A stretch of DNA of 64,000 nt from Megamerina dolium. Taxonomy: Eukaryota; Arthropoda; Insecta; Diptera; Megamerinidae. The position numbers were made by a program, and so were the translations under genes. Location of the stretch: assembly GCA_963854835.1 (NCBI GenBank), contig OY978529.1:38808055-38872054 (forward strand), read 5' to 3'. Shown in pieces: positions 35,400 through 49,200 of the stretch; position 1 is the first letter of the stretch; every line of letters begins with the position of its first letter. The notes under the pieces were generated by a model. It saw only the letters and a program-made list of their open reading frames with translations, was not told the DNA's origin and searched no databases.

Positions 35400-36395
35400 A
35401 TATCAAAGTATTTTTAAAAATATTGAAATTTCAAGCTTATTGACAATTTCAGAACGCAAGTGGCACATCTTTCCATTATCCGATTAAAATTCATTTTAAA
35501 ATAATGTCATAGTCACGCATATCGACAATTTTAGAACAAATGTGGCATGTCTTTCTGTATTCCGATCATATTCATTTCTTAGCAAAATTTATTTTTTTTT
35601 AGCCAAATAAATATTTCGATGCAAAGGATCTTTCAAATTATTAATCAATATAATCAAAAATGTCAAAAAATAAAAATCATTTCTATTTTTTTTTTTTTTT
35701 TGATTTTCAGTTTTTTTCATGCCATCAAACAAAATTAATTTTTTTTTTACACAAATAAAAACATTGATTTGCTGCTTTGCTAAAAATTGCGTATTTTTTT
35801 GTAAAATTCTCTTTTCATACTGATTTCAATAACAGGCCATAAAATTCAAGCAATTTTTGGCAAATTAATTGTTCCAATGTAGCAAAAATAAAATCAATTT
35901 AAATAATGATTTTTATTTAGAAATTGTATAAATTTCGAATGGAAATGGCAATCAGAATATTTTGAATAACGACACCTCGTACCATGAAGGTATGTGTCCA
36001 TTGATTGAAAAACATGTTTTTATATCCAAATAAATATTCCTGGGTAGGGATCACACTGCATTTTTCAAACTATAGATCAATATTGGAAATATTAAAAATT
36101 TCGATTTATATTTTTTCGAAATTTTTTTTAAGTTTCAGTTTTTTTCATGCTCATAAATTTGATCAAATTAAAAATGATGCTCAAGTTAAAAATATATTTT
36201 GGTTTTTTTAACATTTTATTTTCACACTGAGAAATAATTTCGTCAATTTGGACAAATCAATTATTTCAAGAAAAATTAAAAGGAAAAAAAAATTTTTGTT
36301 TTTCGATCAATTTCAAATGAAAGTGACAGTCAGAATATGGTTGATAATTACACCTCGTACTATGAAGGCAAGTGCACATACATTGGATTGCTGGC
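35400..36395. repeat. nested local duplications
   Basis: Two scales. A unit of about 110 bp is seen at 35430-35500 and 35520-35580 (TTGACAATTT(C/T)AGAAC, then GTGGCA(C/T)(A/G)TCTTTC). A unit of about 370 bp is seen at about 35690-36000 and 36110-36390 (TTTTTTTCATGC, TTTC(G)AATG(G)AAA, ACACCTCGTAC(C/T)ATGAAGG). Confidence 0.5.
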
Positions 36396-37097
36396 TGCTC
36401 GAATCATAGACATTCAATTTTGAGGTATTGAAGTTGTGAAAATCAAATCTATCACACTACGTATTAATAACAACATAATATAATAATATTGTGAGGTGAT
36501 TGTCGTTTCAAGCACAGTATCAAGTTTAAAAAAATATATTAGAAAGAAAAAAGAAACAAAGCTACATACATACATACATACATCCCGCAAAGCAATTCTA
36601 CATGCAAGCCATATGTATCATGTAAAAATTACAACACTTTCTTTCACTTTACATATCATTCATATGTATATTAGTCGTCCATGTACACATTAAACACATT
36701 TAATTCAATTATAATCATAGTAAATATAATACATCGTATGTGTAAAATGTAAATACAATATATATATATATATAATTGTTGTTGTTTTTAACAGCAGCTC
36801 AATCAATTAATTAATTATATTTTATAAATAAATCTTTATGATTTATAATTATAATATTGTGTCTATGGTATGTATGCGCATACGTGCTCATCATCATCTC
36901 ATTCATCGCAGTCTATAGTGAAAAAAAAATGTTTTCTTAACTATTAAAATTAAATATATTAAATTAAAAATAAAATATATATATAATCTTAATAGAAAGT
37001 TTTACATTTTTCGTTGTTTTTACAAACTTTTTTCTTTAAGCGCTGCTTATTATAATTTTTGTAATGCTTTTTTTTGTTGTTTTATATTGTGTAACTC
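36396..37097 (-). other. region downstream of the Nudix gene (possible 3' UTR)
   Basis: Lies just past the stop codon of the Nudix gene on the minus strand. AT-rich, with a (CATA)n run near 36564-36583. No clear AATAAA close to the stop, so the transcript end is undetermined. Confidence 0.3.
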
Positions 37098-37294
37098 TTA
37101 ATCCTTATTGTGACCATTTTCGATTGTATTATTATTGCCGATGGCCTCATTTTGCTGCTGCTGCTGCTGCTGGGGTTGTTGCGATTGCTGCGGTTGATTC
37201 CTCTTTTGTTGATGTTGCTCCAAATGCAATTTGTACGTATAGAGCGATTGTAATGGTACATGCAATAGTTCAACTATTTGCGTGAAATGAAATT
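37098..37294 (-). CDS. Nudix gene exon 5 with poly-Gln tail
   Basis: Acceptor TTTTTTAG at 37302-37295. Encodes the last conserved helix, then a Gln-rich and Asn-rich tail to the TAA at 37100-37098. The CAG/CAA run (about 37150-37205) may vary in length between individuals. Confidence 0.8.
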
Positions 37295-40200
37295 CTAAAA
37301 AATACAATATTGATGTTTAATATTTTTAATCATATGTGTAGATCACATAGATAGTTAGTTTATAATCATCAGAGCAGACCGAAATATGCAAGAATAAATG
37401 TGAAAAACCATGAGTGGACATGGCTCGCTCGTTTATTGCAAAATTATTATGAAGTATTATGTCAATTTCGGTCTGGTAGGTAACGTGTCTAACTGCCTCA
37501 ACCGGGTGGGGCTAGCGCAATCCTTGCTGAACCCATCGCAAGCCAACTCACTCGACGTCACGTTGTTTGTTGTGCGTGTTATGTGATAGCACCTTCATTC
37601 CGTTGATGTCCTCGAGAAATAGAAAGCTGACATCACCACACTTCAGGTAATGCGATGGACTGGACAGGGTTGCTCAAAAGGAGCACCCTGTGACATTTAT
37701 TACATTTGCCATGCGGAGAGGCACAAACTAGGATGTGGATTTGTTGTCAGTAAGAGACTGCGATATCATATCTCACAGTTCACACCTGTCAACGAACGAT
37801 TGGCAACAATCCGCAATAAGGCAAAATTTTTCAACTCAAGCTAATATGTACCCACGCCCTAATGGATAAGAAGGACGATGCGGCTTTAATGTCAGGATGG
37901 GCAAGGAAGGTACCTTTGGCCCAACTGTTGGGAAATTCTGCCTCCACCAGAATACCTCTGATAACGGAATGAAGCTGATCACCGCAGCACGAAACAATGT
38001 AATCAGTGGTACCATATTTCAACATCTGGGCATAGATAATAGAGAAGTGTACAGACAGGAATGAGACTCGAAAATTCTTCGAGTAGATCAAGCGCCTGAG
38101 TGGCAGTTAAATACCTGAGCTTCTTCCTGTTGTGGCAAAAAATGTGAATCTGGTTACAGATATCTAGAGGGATGCAGGGAATACTTCTCCACGTTATTGA
38201 ATGGCGCCGCTTCGAACAATTCCTCCATTGGAGGAAATCTCCCGAACTCCCCAATCACGGATGATGGTGTAAATGTTCCAAAACGTTTAATACCGAATGG
38301 GATTTCAAACAAGGTGATTTGTTATCGTGCGATTTCTTCAATATTATTATGGAGAAAATATTACGAGCTGCTGATCTACGACATAATGACACTATCTTCA
38401 ACAAAAGTGTCATGCTGTTGGCGTATGCCGATGATATTGACATAATCGTCATGAACACGCATTCTCAGAGTTGAAAAGAGAGTCGCGTCGAATGGATCTT
38501 ACGGTGAACGAGGGCAAGACGAAGTACCTATTGTCAACAAACAAAGAGTCCCGGAGTCTTGGACAGCACGTCACTGTTGACAACTACGCTTTTGAAGTAG
38601 TAAGGGGCTTTGTCTATCTTGGAACCAGCATTAACAGCAGTAATAACGTCAGCCTGGAGATATTGTGAAGGATCATTCTTGCTAACAGGTGATACTTTGG
38701 GCTAAGTAAGCAATTGAGAGTTCGAACCGAGCCCTCTCTCGAGAAACGAAAACCACACTCTAAATCCTCTCATCATGCCTGTCCTTACATATGGCGCCGA
38801 AGCTTGGACAATTTCTACCTCCGATGAGAGAATACACGGTGTTTTCGAGAGGAAAGTCCTACGCAAGATCTTCCAACCTATTTGCATTCAGGGCGAGTGC
38901 CGAAAAAGGTACAACCATGAGCTGTATGCAGATATTAACATAGTTGATCGCATTAAAATCCAGTGGCTGCGCTGGCTCGATCATTTCTAACTGGTTCCAG
39001 CGAGAAGAACGCAAACTGCTGGCGAAACGTATTACATTCGGCCAAAATCGTATGTGACGGTGACATCAGTACGTATGCAATTAGCTGACATCATCCATAA
39101 TCAAGCATCCGATGATCTGAGTCCTCTATGCCGTACAACGACGCTATATGTTTTACATCAAATTATCAAATTGTACGCCATCGAAAAAGACTGGGAACAA
39201 TGTTTTACTCTATAATCAACCAGAAGCTTCAAAAACCGGAACATAGCAATTTTAACCGATATTCAGACGACCAATGAAGCGTTAGACTTTCCCTCTTCTG
39301 ATACAATGGAGACTCTCGACTAGAATGACTGGAATCATTGAACAAAAATGAAGCTTTGAGGCTGCTGATGTAATATCCTTGGATCTCATATGGAAAAATG
39401 ATATTAGGAATGAGAACCTAAGGTTTTTGGGTCTTCAAGCATACTTTTAGCATCCACCCAGACAATTTCAATATTAATGCTTACCATTTTCTGGCGTTAT
39501 ATAGCCATGTCGAATTAGAAAATCGATAACTACGGGACAACTGGTCGTCTTAAAATCGGATGTAAAAACACGTTCCATACACTCTTTAGCCGGTAACAAT
39601 TCAAATGCCTGCACCTCACCATCGGCATTATGAGGCACAAAATCTAATGGCAGCTCCAGATCAAATATATACTCGGTATTGGGAAATAGACCCTGATCCG
39701 ATTCAAAAAAGAATGATACACAACCAGCTGAAACGAGATTTTTCACGAGATCACTTGGAATGGATGCCTCTTCGGCGGCCTCTTTAACGGCAGTCTCTTT
39801 AATGCCATAGCCAACGGATAAACCGCCACCAACCATATTATCCCATTTGCCTGGCCAAGTCTCTTTGGTATTGGAGCGTTGTTGTAGCCAAATGCATAGG
39901 CCACGTTGTGGATGCTGCACATAACCATTGATATCGACACCATACTTGCGTACACCAAATAATGGTGTAGCCGAACGGTCCATCTTCAATAGGCCTCTAT
40001 ACTCGGATTTGACTTCGTAGTACTGAAAAGAGAACAATGTACAGCAACATAAATTATGAATTACTACAGAGAGAGAGAGAGAGAGAGAGACAAAGTCTGT
40101 ATATTCTTACCTCTTCACGCCATCCTTGCAAGGCTGAGAATATACCCTTCGAACGAATTTCACGTAATACTTTATCAAGCTGTTCCGTACGTTCTGAATA

Positions 40201-43200
40201 ATCACGGAATGCAGGATTCAATTCAACGATACCCTGTAGCAACAAGCAACACATTATTGTTACTAGCGTTGATTATGGTGTGAGTATGTGTGTGTGTGTG
40301 TGTGACTTTGTATATGTACATAAATAAAGATGTATGCGGGTGAACATGAGTTTGATCATATCAATTGCAAATGGAATATGTGAAAAGTTTAGAGTGCCAC
40401 TTTTATGCATTACTTGGTAAACGAACAGGTAATTGAACAAAGTAAAAAAATAAAATCCAACTATTTTTTCTTTTTGCTATTATACCTTTTCGTCATACCA
40501 TAAATGAATTTCCGATGATATTACGTATAATGATGATGAAATTCGAAATCATACCACAAATTAAACATTTTGTTTACCTCTTCCCTTACCATTGGTGAAA
40601 ATTATCCCAACTGGGTGTTGCGTGCACTTACTTGCTTAGTATATTCACAATCACGTATGCAAAATACTTCTGGATACTTTCGCAATTGTTTAATAACATC
40701 CGATTTAACAAGCCCAACTTGTTGGCCTTCAACTAGGAATGGACGTATATCACCCTTTTGAAAACCTACAACAACAAATGCAATTAAAAACGATTTACAT
40801 TAGTTTGAAAATAAATAACTTGAAAAAGATTCTTGAAAAGATACACAATAAAATCATAGTTCAATAGAATTTACATAAAGCTTGCTTGTTATTTGCACGA
40901 GACAATGTTCACGCAGCTGCTTTTTGTTCTTTTTTTTCTTGTCTCCACATATGTAAATACAATTATTTGCATATTTATATTAAATATTGTGATTGTTTTA
41001 TGATTATATTATTTGTTTTCGATTTTTTTTTTGTTTGTTTGTAGTCTATAGGAAAGTCAAATTAAAGAGCCAAAGAGATAGGGTAATCGTTGCCTTTCAA
41101 TAACACCAATAACCTTAATCTTTAGTTTATAATTTCTTTTGTAGACAATTTGTAGACTTAGATTATTCTGAAGGAGAAAACTATATTTAAATTCGTAATA
41201 ATACAGACAATCAAGACCTTTGAAATGTAAAGCGAAATATGTGACACGTATTCTAAAGTATTTCAAAAAAATGGCAAAAACTCAAATACTAGAATATATT
41301 TGAGAATGGCTAGCTTCTACTTCACCAACCAATCAACCAAAGCCGAGGATAGTTTGATTGTTCCTGTTCAAGAAAATTAAAAAACATTCATTAAAATACC
41401 TGAAATCACTTTTCGGGTGTGGAAATGTCAGGCCGAACCACCAACCCCCACTAACCAAACCTCAAAAAAATAATGAAAATAATGGGTCGAACTCTCTCTC
41501 TCCTACCCATCCCTAGCACTATTTCTGCTCTTCTTCCCACCATTTTTCCTTATTTTCATTTCTTAGACGGGCTGCTCCTCCACAAAATTTATATCCTTAA
41601 CAGGCCATTCAATAAGTCCGTAGAAAAAGTATGAAAAAAAAAAACAAAATTTCGGCAAAACTCGATTTTATTATTCAACATAGTTGCCTTCGAGGGCGAT
41701 ACCACGAGTATGGCGATTTTCCAACTTTTCGATACCACTTTTATGGTACGATTTCTCGTTCTCGTCAAAGTAGGCCCCAGTTTCAGCGATTACAGTGGAC
41801 TTAAATTTCTTTCCAGAAAGCATTCTCTCGAGATCTAAAAACAGGAAAAAGTCGCTGGGGGCTAAATTTGGAGAATACGGTGGGTGGCGAAGCAATTCGA
41901 AGCCCAATTCATTCAATTTTGCCACCGTTTTCATCGATTTGTGACACAGCGCAGTGCAGTCTTGGTGAAACAACGCTTTTCTCTTTTGCAGATGTGGCCG
42001 TTTCTTTGCGATTTCAGCCTTCAATCGGGCCAAAAGTTCACAATAATAGTCGCTGTTGATGGTGGTTCCTTTTTGGATATATTCGATGAATATTATTCCA
42101 TTCGCATCACAAAATACAGACGCCATCTCCTTACCGGCCGACTGTTGTGTCTTTGCTCGCTTTGGATTCGATTCGTCGACTGCTGTCCACTCAGCTGACT
42201 GTCTATTGGATTGTGGTGTGTAATGGTGAAGCCATGTTTCATCCATTGTCACATATTGACGTTTCGGTTTTATTGTAGTGGTTTAACAGCGCCAAACACT
42301 CCGTTGAAGCACCCAAACGTTGTTGTTATTGATCGACTGTGAGCTCACACGGCACCCACTTTGCACAGAGCTTTCGCATATCGAAATGTTCATGTAAAAT
42401 GGTAAAAACACTACCATTTGATATCTTTACAATGTCAGCTAGCTCGTGCACCTTCAGTTTGCGATCGTTCAGAACAAATTTTTGGATTTTTTTTGTTGTT
42501 TTCTGGAATAACAGCCTCAATTGGGCTCCCCTGCGTTTTGCATGGTTTATGCTGGTACGAGCACGTTTAAATTCAGCAATCCACTATTCTGCCATTTGTC
42601 TCGCATAATGTTTATCAAGCCATTGTTTGGTTTCCAAACAATGGCTTGAAGTTGTGTGAAAGTTGCTTCACACAAAATGCTATAACTCACGAACCCATTG
42701 TCAGATTCTTGTCAATTTTATACACGTGTCGTTTGAATGTTAAAACTCAATAAAAATCATATGGAAAAATTCTAGTAACGCCATCTATGTGCCATTCTAC
42801 ACGGTACCCACTTGTTGGCAAGCAATTGGCAATTCTTCCTGCGGTTACAATTTGCCATGGAAATGCTTCTGCACAAGGGTTCTGCCGTTCGGAATCGTCT
42901 AAAATAATAAGGTCTCTTCTAACAACAGTACTGGAAGAGAAGCTCGGCCAAAGAGCCCTTCGGGGCTTATAAATAAATACCAGTTATTTATTTTGTTTTT
43001 GTTATTCATTTTTACTATCCAATGATTTTACTGAACAAATTCACTCCCTATTTGTACTCCTGACGGCGACTCCTCTAAAAAATAAAAAATTATTACAACG
43101 GAATCGGCTCTAAAGCTGTGAAGTGTATGACCGACCCCATGTATTCATCTGTCCCAATTTACATAAGTAATAGACAATATGAATGGTCTTTCCGACAATA

Positions 43201-46200
43201 AAAATTTGTCATGAAAAAGTTTTTTCAAAAACTGTGCGATAAAGCTGAAGCAAACAAAAAACAACTACAATGTAAAGATACAAAAAGTCTACTGGAAAAA
43301 GAATTCGACTAATGTTCTGCGGAGACAACTATTAATTGTTTTAATGTCCTGTTCATGTCGAGGGAATTAAAGCTCATTCTGCAGCCAAGAAGGTGCAATA
43401 CTCAAAGCTCGTTGGCGGGTAGATAGATGAAGAGAAATATTCAACCTCTGGAAGAAGGAATACTGGAACGCTTGTTTGAAAATTGGCTCGACTTTAGCTG
43501 GGCAAAAACAGACGCCTGATGACCACATAATCAAAGTTACGCTTGCAGCAAAGATATTCAAACTTTTTCAAACTCTGTTTAATAGACTTCAGTTTTAGGC
43601 ATTGACCTTTTCCTTACATTTTATTTTTACATGTTTCAAACCTGAAAGAAGACAGGAAGAGGGATAAATCTACAGAATACACCAAATGCCGCACATATTT
43701 CCTATTATAATTAAAATTTTCAACCAATATTTGAAAAGCAACATGAGTAATGGTGGCCTTTCTTTCACACATTTGTTTTCAGCGGATTTGTCATAATTAA
43801 AAACAAAAATACTTCCATTTCGGATGTTCACAGGGTGCCAAAATCTGAAAAATGTAATACGCCACAAAATTTCTAATATGGCGTACTTTCCAAAGAGCAA
43901 TTCCAATTTGTTCTAGAAATTTTATCCAAGTTTAAATAAAAAAAAGAAACTACTTCATTTTCAAGTGATCACAATTAGGTTAGGTTAGGTGGAAAGCGGT
44001 TGTCCGATTTCTCGAAATCACTTAAGCCCAAATAGGATCATTGTGATGCAACAAATTGGACTTCCCTATTATACCTCAAACCGTGCCAAACTACAGGAAA
44101 ATATTCGTTTTTTGTACAGGATCTGTACTGCCAGGAGTTTGTACGTTGTCATTGCAATGCCAACACTCTCCTTATCACAGGGGGTTAAATCTACAAAATA
44201 CCTCACAAAATTTCTGGCATATTTCAATCAATATTCACTTCACATTTGAGGATAAATGTGTGTGCTGGTGTGCTTTAGAAAAAGCATATTTTTTCTTCTA
44301 TACAATTTTTTAAAGCTTCTAAATTTGTCAAATACTTCTATTCCGGGTGATTGCAGGAGTCTAATAGCCTAGACAGACGGCAGCCTAATTCCGGATTACC
44401 GAGTTAATTCGGATTAACTCGAGCATTAACTGCTGCTAATCCGCATAAACTCTATGAGTTAATTCTCAAAATAAAAGAGGATTAGGTCAATTTGCGCTGG
44501 CAACACCGCTGAAAATTGTCTATTGTGAATTTTTCTCCATCCATTTTACAAACCATTAGATGTGTTTGCTAACAAAAAACTTTCAACAATCGTTAACAGT
44601 TTTCAACATGAAAAGTGTTGGCGAACAAATAAATCCAGCTGTCAATTACGAACGGTGAATGTCAATTTACAAGTTTCTGATAGTTTTCAGTTCACGTACT
44701 TCTTGTAGATTTTCTCATATCGAGAGTGATAGATGACAGAAATTGATAGTGATAGTAATGTAAGTGGACAGACCTAATAAAACAGCAATCAGCCGTTTAG
44801 TTAATCCGCAATACTGCCGTCTGTCAGGTTATGATTTTATTCGGATTAAGTGCGCCGGTAATCCGGAATTAGGCTGCCGTCTGTCTAGGCTATAAGTCTC
44901 GAAGAACGTTCGAGACTTAGTATTGAAATACCTGTCAGATCTTGTCAGATGAAATTGGAACCAAACCTTAATATTTTATGAACTCATCAATATCATTTTT
45001 ATTTTCTATTTTTGTAAATGGTGATTTTTTAAGAGCCTCCGAATTTGACTTTAAAAAAAGACACCTAAAATTTAGAGAAATGTGTGAAATCGTTATTTCA
45101 GTCGATAGAACGATCTATATAATTCAATGTTTAAAGATGATTTCATGTAAATGTTGATCGCGGCTGCGCCTCACATGGTTCATATGCTGGGTTCAATTTT
45201 GGCATACTCTCTCCAACATATCGATCGGTATCTCACGAATAAATCGATAATTCACAGTCATCAACAACACTGGCGGATACAGCTGCGATATTTTCCTCTG
45301 TCCGCACTCTACGAATTCCGAATAGCCGCCTCAGAAGGTCGCTTAAACTGACCATAAAATGATCAGTTTGGGAATTCAATAATCTGCAAGCGTTATTCGT
45401 TTGTAAGTCGATTCATGGTTAAATTATAGACCAAACTGAACATGTTTGACAATTACATGTTACACGAAATGAGCTGAGCTGCCAAAAACAGTGTTGCCAA
45501 AAAGAAAGTTGCTAAAAAATCACCCTTTATTACATCAGAAACGTTGGGGCGATTTGATCGAAACGTAAATTAAAAAGAGAAAAGAAAAATACAAAATAAA
45601 AAATAGTAGAAATTAAAACGCAAACTATCATATGTGTAACTAATACATTTTCAGCATGACTAATAAATAATTTTCTCTTTATCAGCTAAATATATTTGTA
45701 CGTAAATAAATATATAGTATAGTAGGTGCTGCCTATGGCGATGATGGTAAAACACGCTTGTATTTCATAATATCAACATATGGTACTATTGTATTTGATA
45801 CCATCAAATATTTTTATAATGTTGAGTACTCGCGTATGTAGGTAATTTTTTATTTTCTTTCTTTCTTTTGTTCATATGTTTTTTGGACTTAGTAAGTTTG
45901 TTACCCTTAGTCAAGGTGATTCACAATAGAAAAGGTATTAGAGTTTTGGCATATGTAGATATACATTCTATTAGTAATTATTTAAGAATTTGTATTAACG
46001 CTCTTCAAATTGTACTGTGCAATTTTTCTCCATGACATATGACAAGCAGCACATCCAGTTTAAACAAGTTCAATGATTTGCAAATCTTCAATTAATTCAA
46101 GACAACTCGTCAAACAACATCAAATCAATTAATTGACAGTGCTATTCGTATACGTAGCTTAGAGAATGAGTAACAGCATATTGAGTCAATGTTTGTTTTA

Positions 46201-49200
46201 ATTGATTTATCTGTGACAAGCATAACTGGTTCTTCTTATGCATCCGACTGCATATATCTTAGTTTTTGGTCTATGTGTCTAATATTCATTTTGATATTTG
46301 TAAAAACTTAAATTAATCAATTTTAAATACTAAATTGCACAAAACGATTTACCAAATAAAATCATAATTCGAAACTCTCACAATCTAGAGGAACAAGAAA
46401 AAACTATCATTTACATGAATATTTTCATTATCAATGACATCAGTCATCAGAAAAATTTGTTGGTGACACGAAAAACCCAAGAATAAAATGTCGAATTAAA
46501 ATAAAACTAAATTTATAATTATTTTTCTTAAATTCTTAAATGTCATTTTTTTCTTGTTTTCCTTTTTTTTTTTTTTTTTTTTTTTTGTATTTTTAACTAC
46601 TCGTACATACCTAAGCATTGCTCATTCATCAAGATAATGGATTGTGTGCATCATAGCTACTCAGACGCACACGTTGTATACTTTTTTCTTCTTCTTTCAA
46701 TTTTATTTTTATTTACATATTTTTGTAATTTTGTTTACCTACTATGACAACAACAATCTGATTCAATGATGATATTAAAATTGTTGCGATAGCAAGTTGT
46801 TTAATAAGTTCGCGGGGTGAAAATGAAAAAATTGATTTTTCTTTTTGTAAAAATGATTTTCAGTACATTCTTGTTGCAGCTCAATAAACTTGTTCCAACG
46901 AAGCTTCAATTTATGGATCACCCTTCCCTGAAGTATGAAGCAGGAAAGCATACTCGTCTACGGCTTGTATTTTTTTAGGTTTAAGAAGAGCCAGAAGTCA
47001 GAGGGGTCTAAACCTGCCATATGGGGGCTGGATGTTGCAATAATTTCACAAAGATTCTAAAGTGCCACATAATTAGCATTGGATGACGTTTTAAAATCAC
47101 AGTTCTCGTCATAGCTCTCTACGATAGACGACAGGATATCTACCTAGATCCATTCCGTCGAATTGAAGTATGTCCTAATAAGTAGGTCAGTTGTATATAT
47201 TATCGAAAAAGTACTCCCCTTGGAACTTCTTTCTTCTTCAGAGGAAGTGGGCAAGTGTCTTCTTTCGTACTTCAATTCACTGGTTTTAGCAATTATTTTT
47301 TCAGCTATGTCGAGCAGGAGCAGGTGTATTGTCTTGGTGGAAAATGTTTATTTTCTCCTGTAAACGAGACCATTTTTAGAAGGCACTTAATTATATCAGC
47401 TGTTCCGAACGGCAGAACCCTTCTACATCACTTTTTTTGAGCTTTGTTACAGAGTTCTTTTAGAAGCTTTTCCATGGCAAATTGTTACTGCCGGTAGCAT
47501 TGCCAATTGCTTGTCGACAGGTGGGCACCGTTCGAAAGAAAAATCTTTTCGATATTAAATTTATGCTTCAGTCGGGGATTGAACCCACGACATACAGACA
47601 TTAACCGATTTCTGAAATATAAACTCGCTTTCGAACCGAGAAATCAGGTTCACAGCACTCCATATGCTCATGATGGTCGACTCAAGTCTCACCCAGTTTC
47701 AGTGAAATGATGCTCTAAAAATTTAAAATAATAATCAAAGTTATTTCTGAAATACGAACTTGCTTTGGAGACGAAGCACCAGGTTCACACCAAGTTGTGG
47801 TAGACTCAAGTCTCTTCGATAGTAATGAAACGATGGTCCTAAAGCTTAGAATAACAATCTGAGTTTATTGTTTTGCCAGTTGGAAGATAATGCACCAATT
47901 AAATGCTCTCCGTTAAAAAAAAAAAAAAAGAACGCCAACACCATCTTGGTTGAATTCAGAAAACGCTCCAAATATTGTCCAAATTAAGTCACATTCGAAT
48001 GTGTTTTTGTTTTATTGTGAGCGAATGTGGCAGCCATTGTGAACACAGCTTTTTGAAAACCCAAAATTTCATTCAAAATATTTCTAGAATTGCTTAATGT
48101 GGTGCCGAGGGCCTCTACTAAATTTCAGTCTCGGTTGACGATCTTCTAAAATTATATTCTCCATTTATGCTATAATTTCTGGAGTTAATATGCATTTTGT
48201 ATGTATTTCATATGGATGTTGCTGTTGTTGTTGTTGTTGTTGTAGCAGATTATAGAAATATCATAAATAGAAAATTGTTGTCCACGTCAGTGATAGGCTC
48301 GAGGAAGGCGGCTGCTTCCAGATGTTGTATCCACAATGATGAGGGGTCGATTCTGGTTGCTCTGGTAGGGCAGGTAAGCAGGTGTTTGGTGTTGTGCGGG
48401 CTTTGTTAGAAGCGAGTACTGGAGTCCCGGATACAGTTCAGGGAGACGCTGCGCCAATGTGGCTCGAGCGAATCTAGGTGAAACGTTTTCAATGGCTACA
48501 ATTCTGTTCACATACAAGTCATTGTTTTTGAAGGATCAGATTCACCTGACGCCTTTAACATATCGGTACGAATTGCTGTTGAATTTAAGCCCTTTTTTTG
48601 TGTGTACAAAGGATTTGACCACTGCACATTGGCACAAGTAATTCAGATTGTTTGTAAGCAAAGAATGAATTGTCAAATCGAAATGAAATTTTGATTATGT
48701 TCATGTGAAAGATGGAATATTAAAATGGCGGTTCTACTGTTGACCAAAAAAGACGGCACTCTGCGAACTTATTGAACATACTGATATTTCTTCATCAATG
48801 TGCATATGTGTGACGATCTAGCGCATACGAGTATTTGTACATAGTAATTAAACTAATTGCTTTAGTTAGTTTTGTATTAGAATATAATTAATCATCATTT
48901 TTAAACATTAATTAAATATATGCTGATTTTACAGTAGATAAAAATATTTTACAGTTGATAAAAATATCCTAATTAAATACGTTTTTAAAAATAGGTAGGT
49001 AGCTACTACACGAAAGTATGGCATTGAAATATAGATGCATATGTAGGTACAAGATTATTTCTCATATAGGTAGTGTAAAATAAAATGTAAAAATAAAAAT
49101 ATCGCAATATGTATACAAACATCTGTCTCATAATGCATTCTACGTACTGTGACTTTTAATTATGTACTACAATTTATGTATTTATATTTCTCAATAAGCA

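Larger units (their letters stand above)
46798..48778. mobile_element. mariner-like element with nested insertions (M4)
   Basis: Terminal 22-bp inverted repeats, TGTTTAATAAGTTCGCGGGG type on the left and the complement of TGTTCAATAAGTTCGCAGAG on the right, matching at 19 of 22 positions and resembling the M3 terminus. About 2 kb lies between, too long for one mariner; SINE S7 (47397-47605) and a repeat at 48213-48500 explain part. The flanking TA is clear only on the right. No open transposase frame. Confidence 0.5.

Noticed and set aside
43976..43991. TTAGGTTAGGTTAGG run, like the arthropod telomere repeat
   Set aside because: Only three units, and Diptera lack TTAGG telomeres; the run is followed by sequence shared with SINE fragment S5, so it is a repeat terminus.
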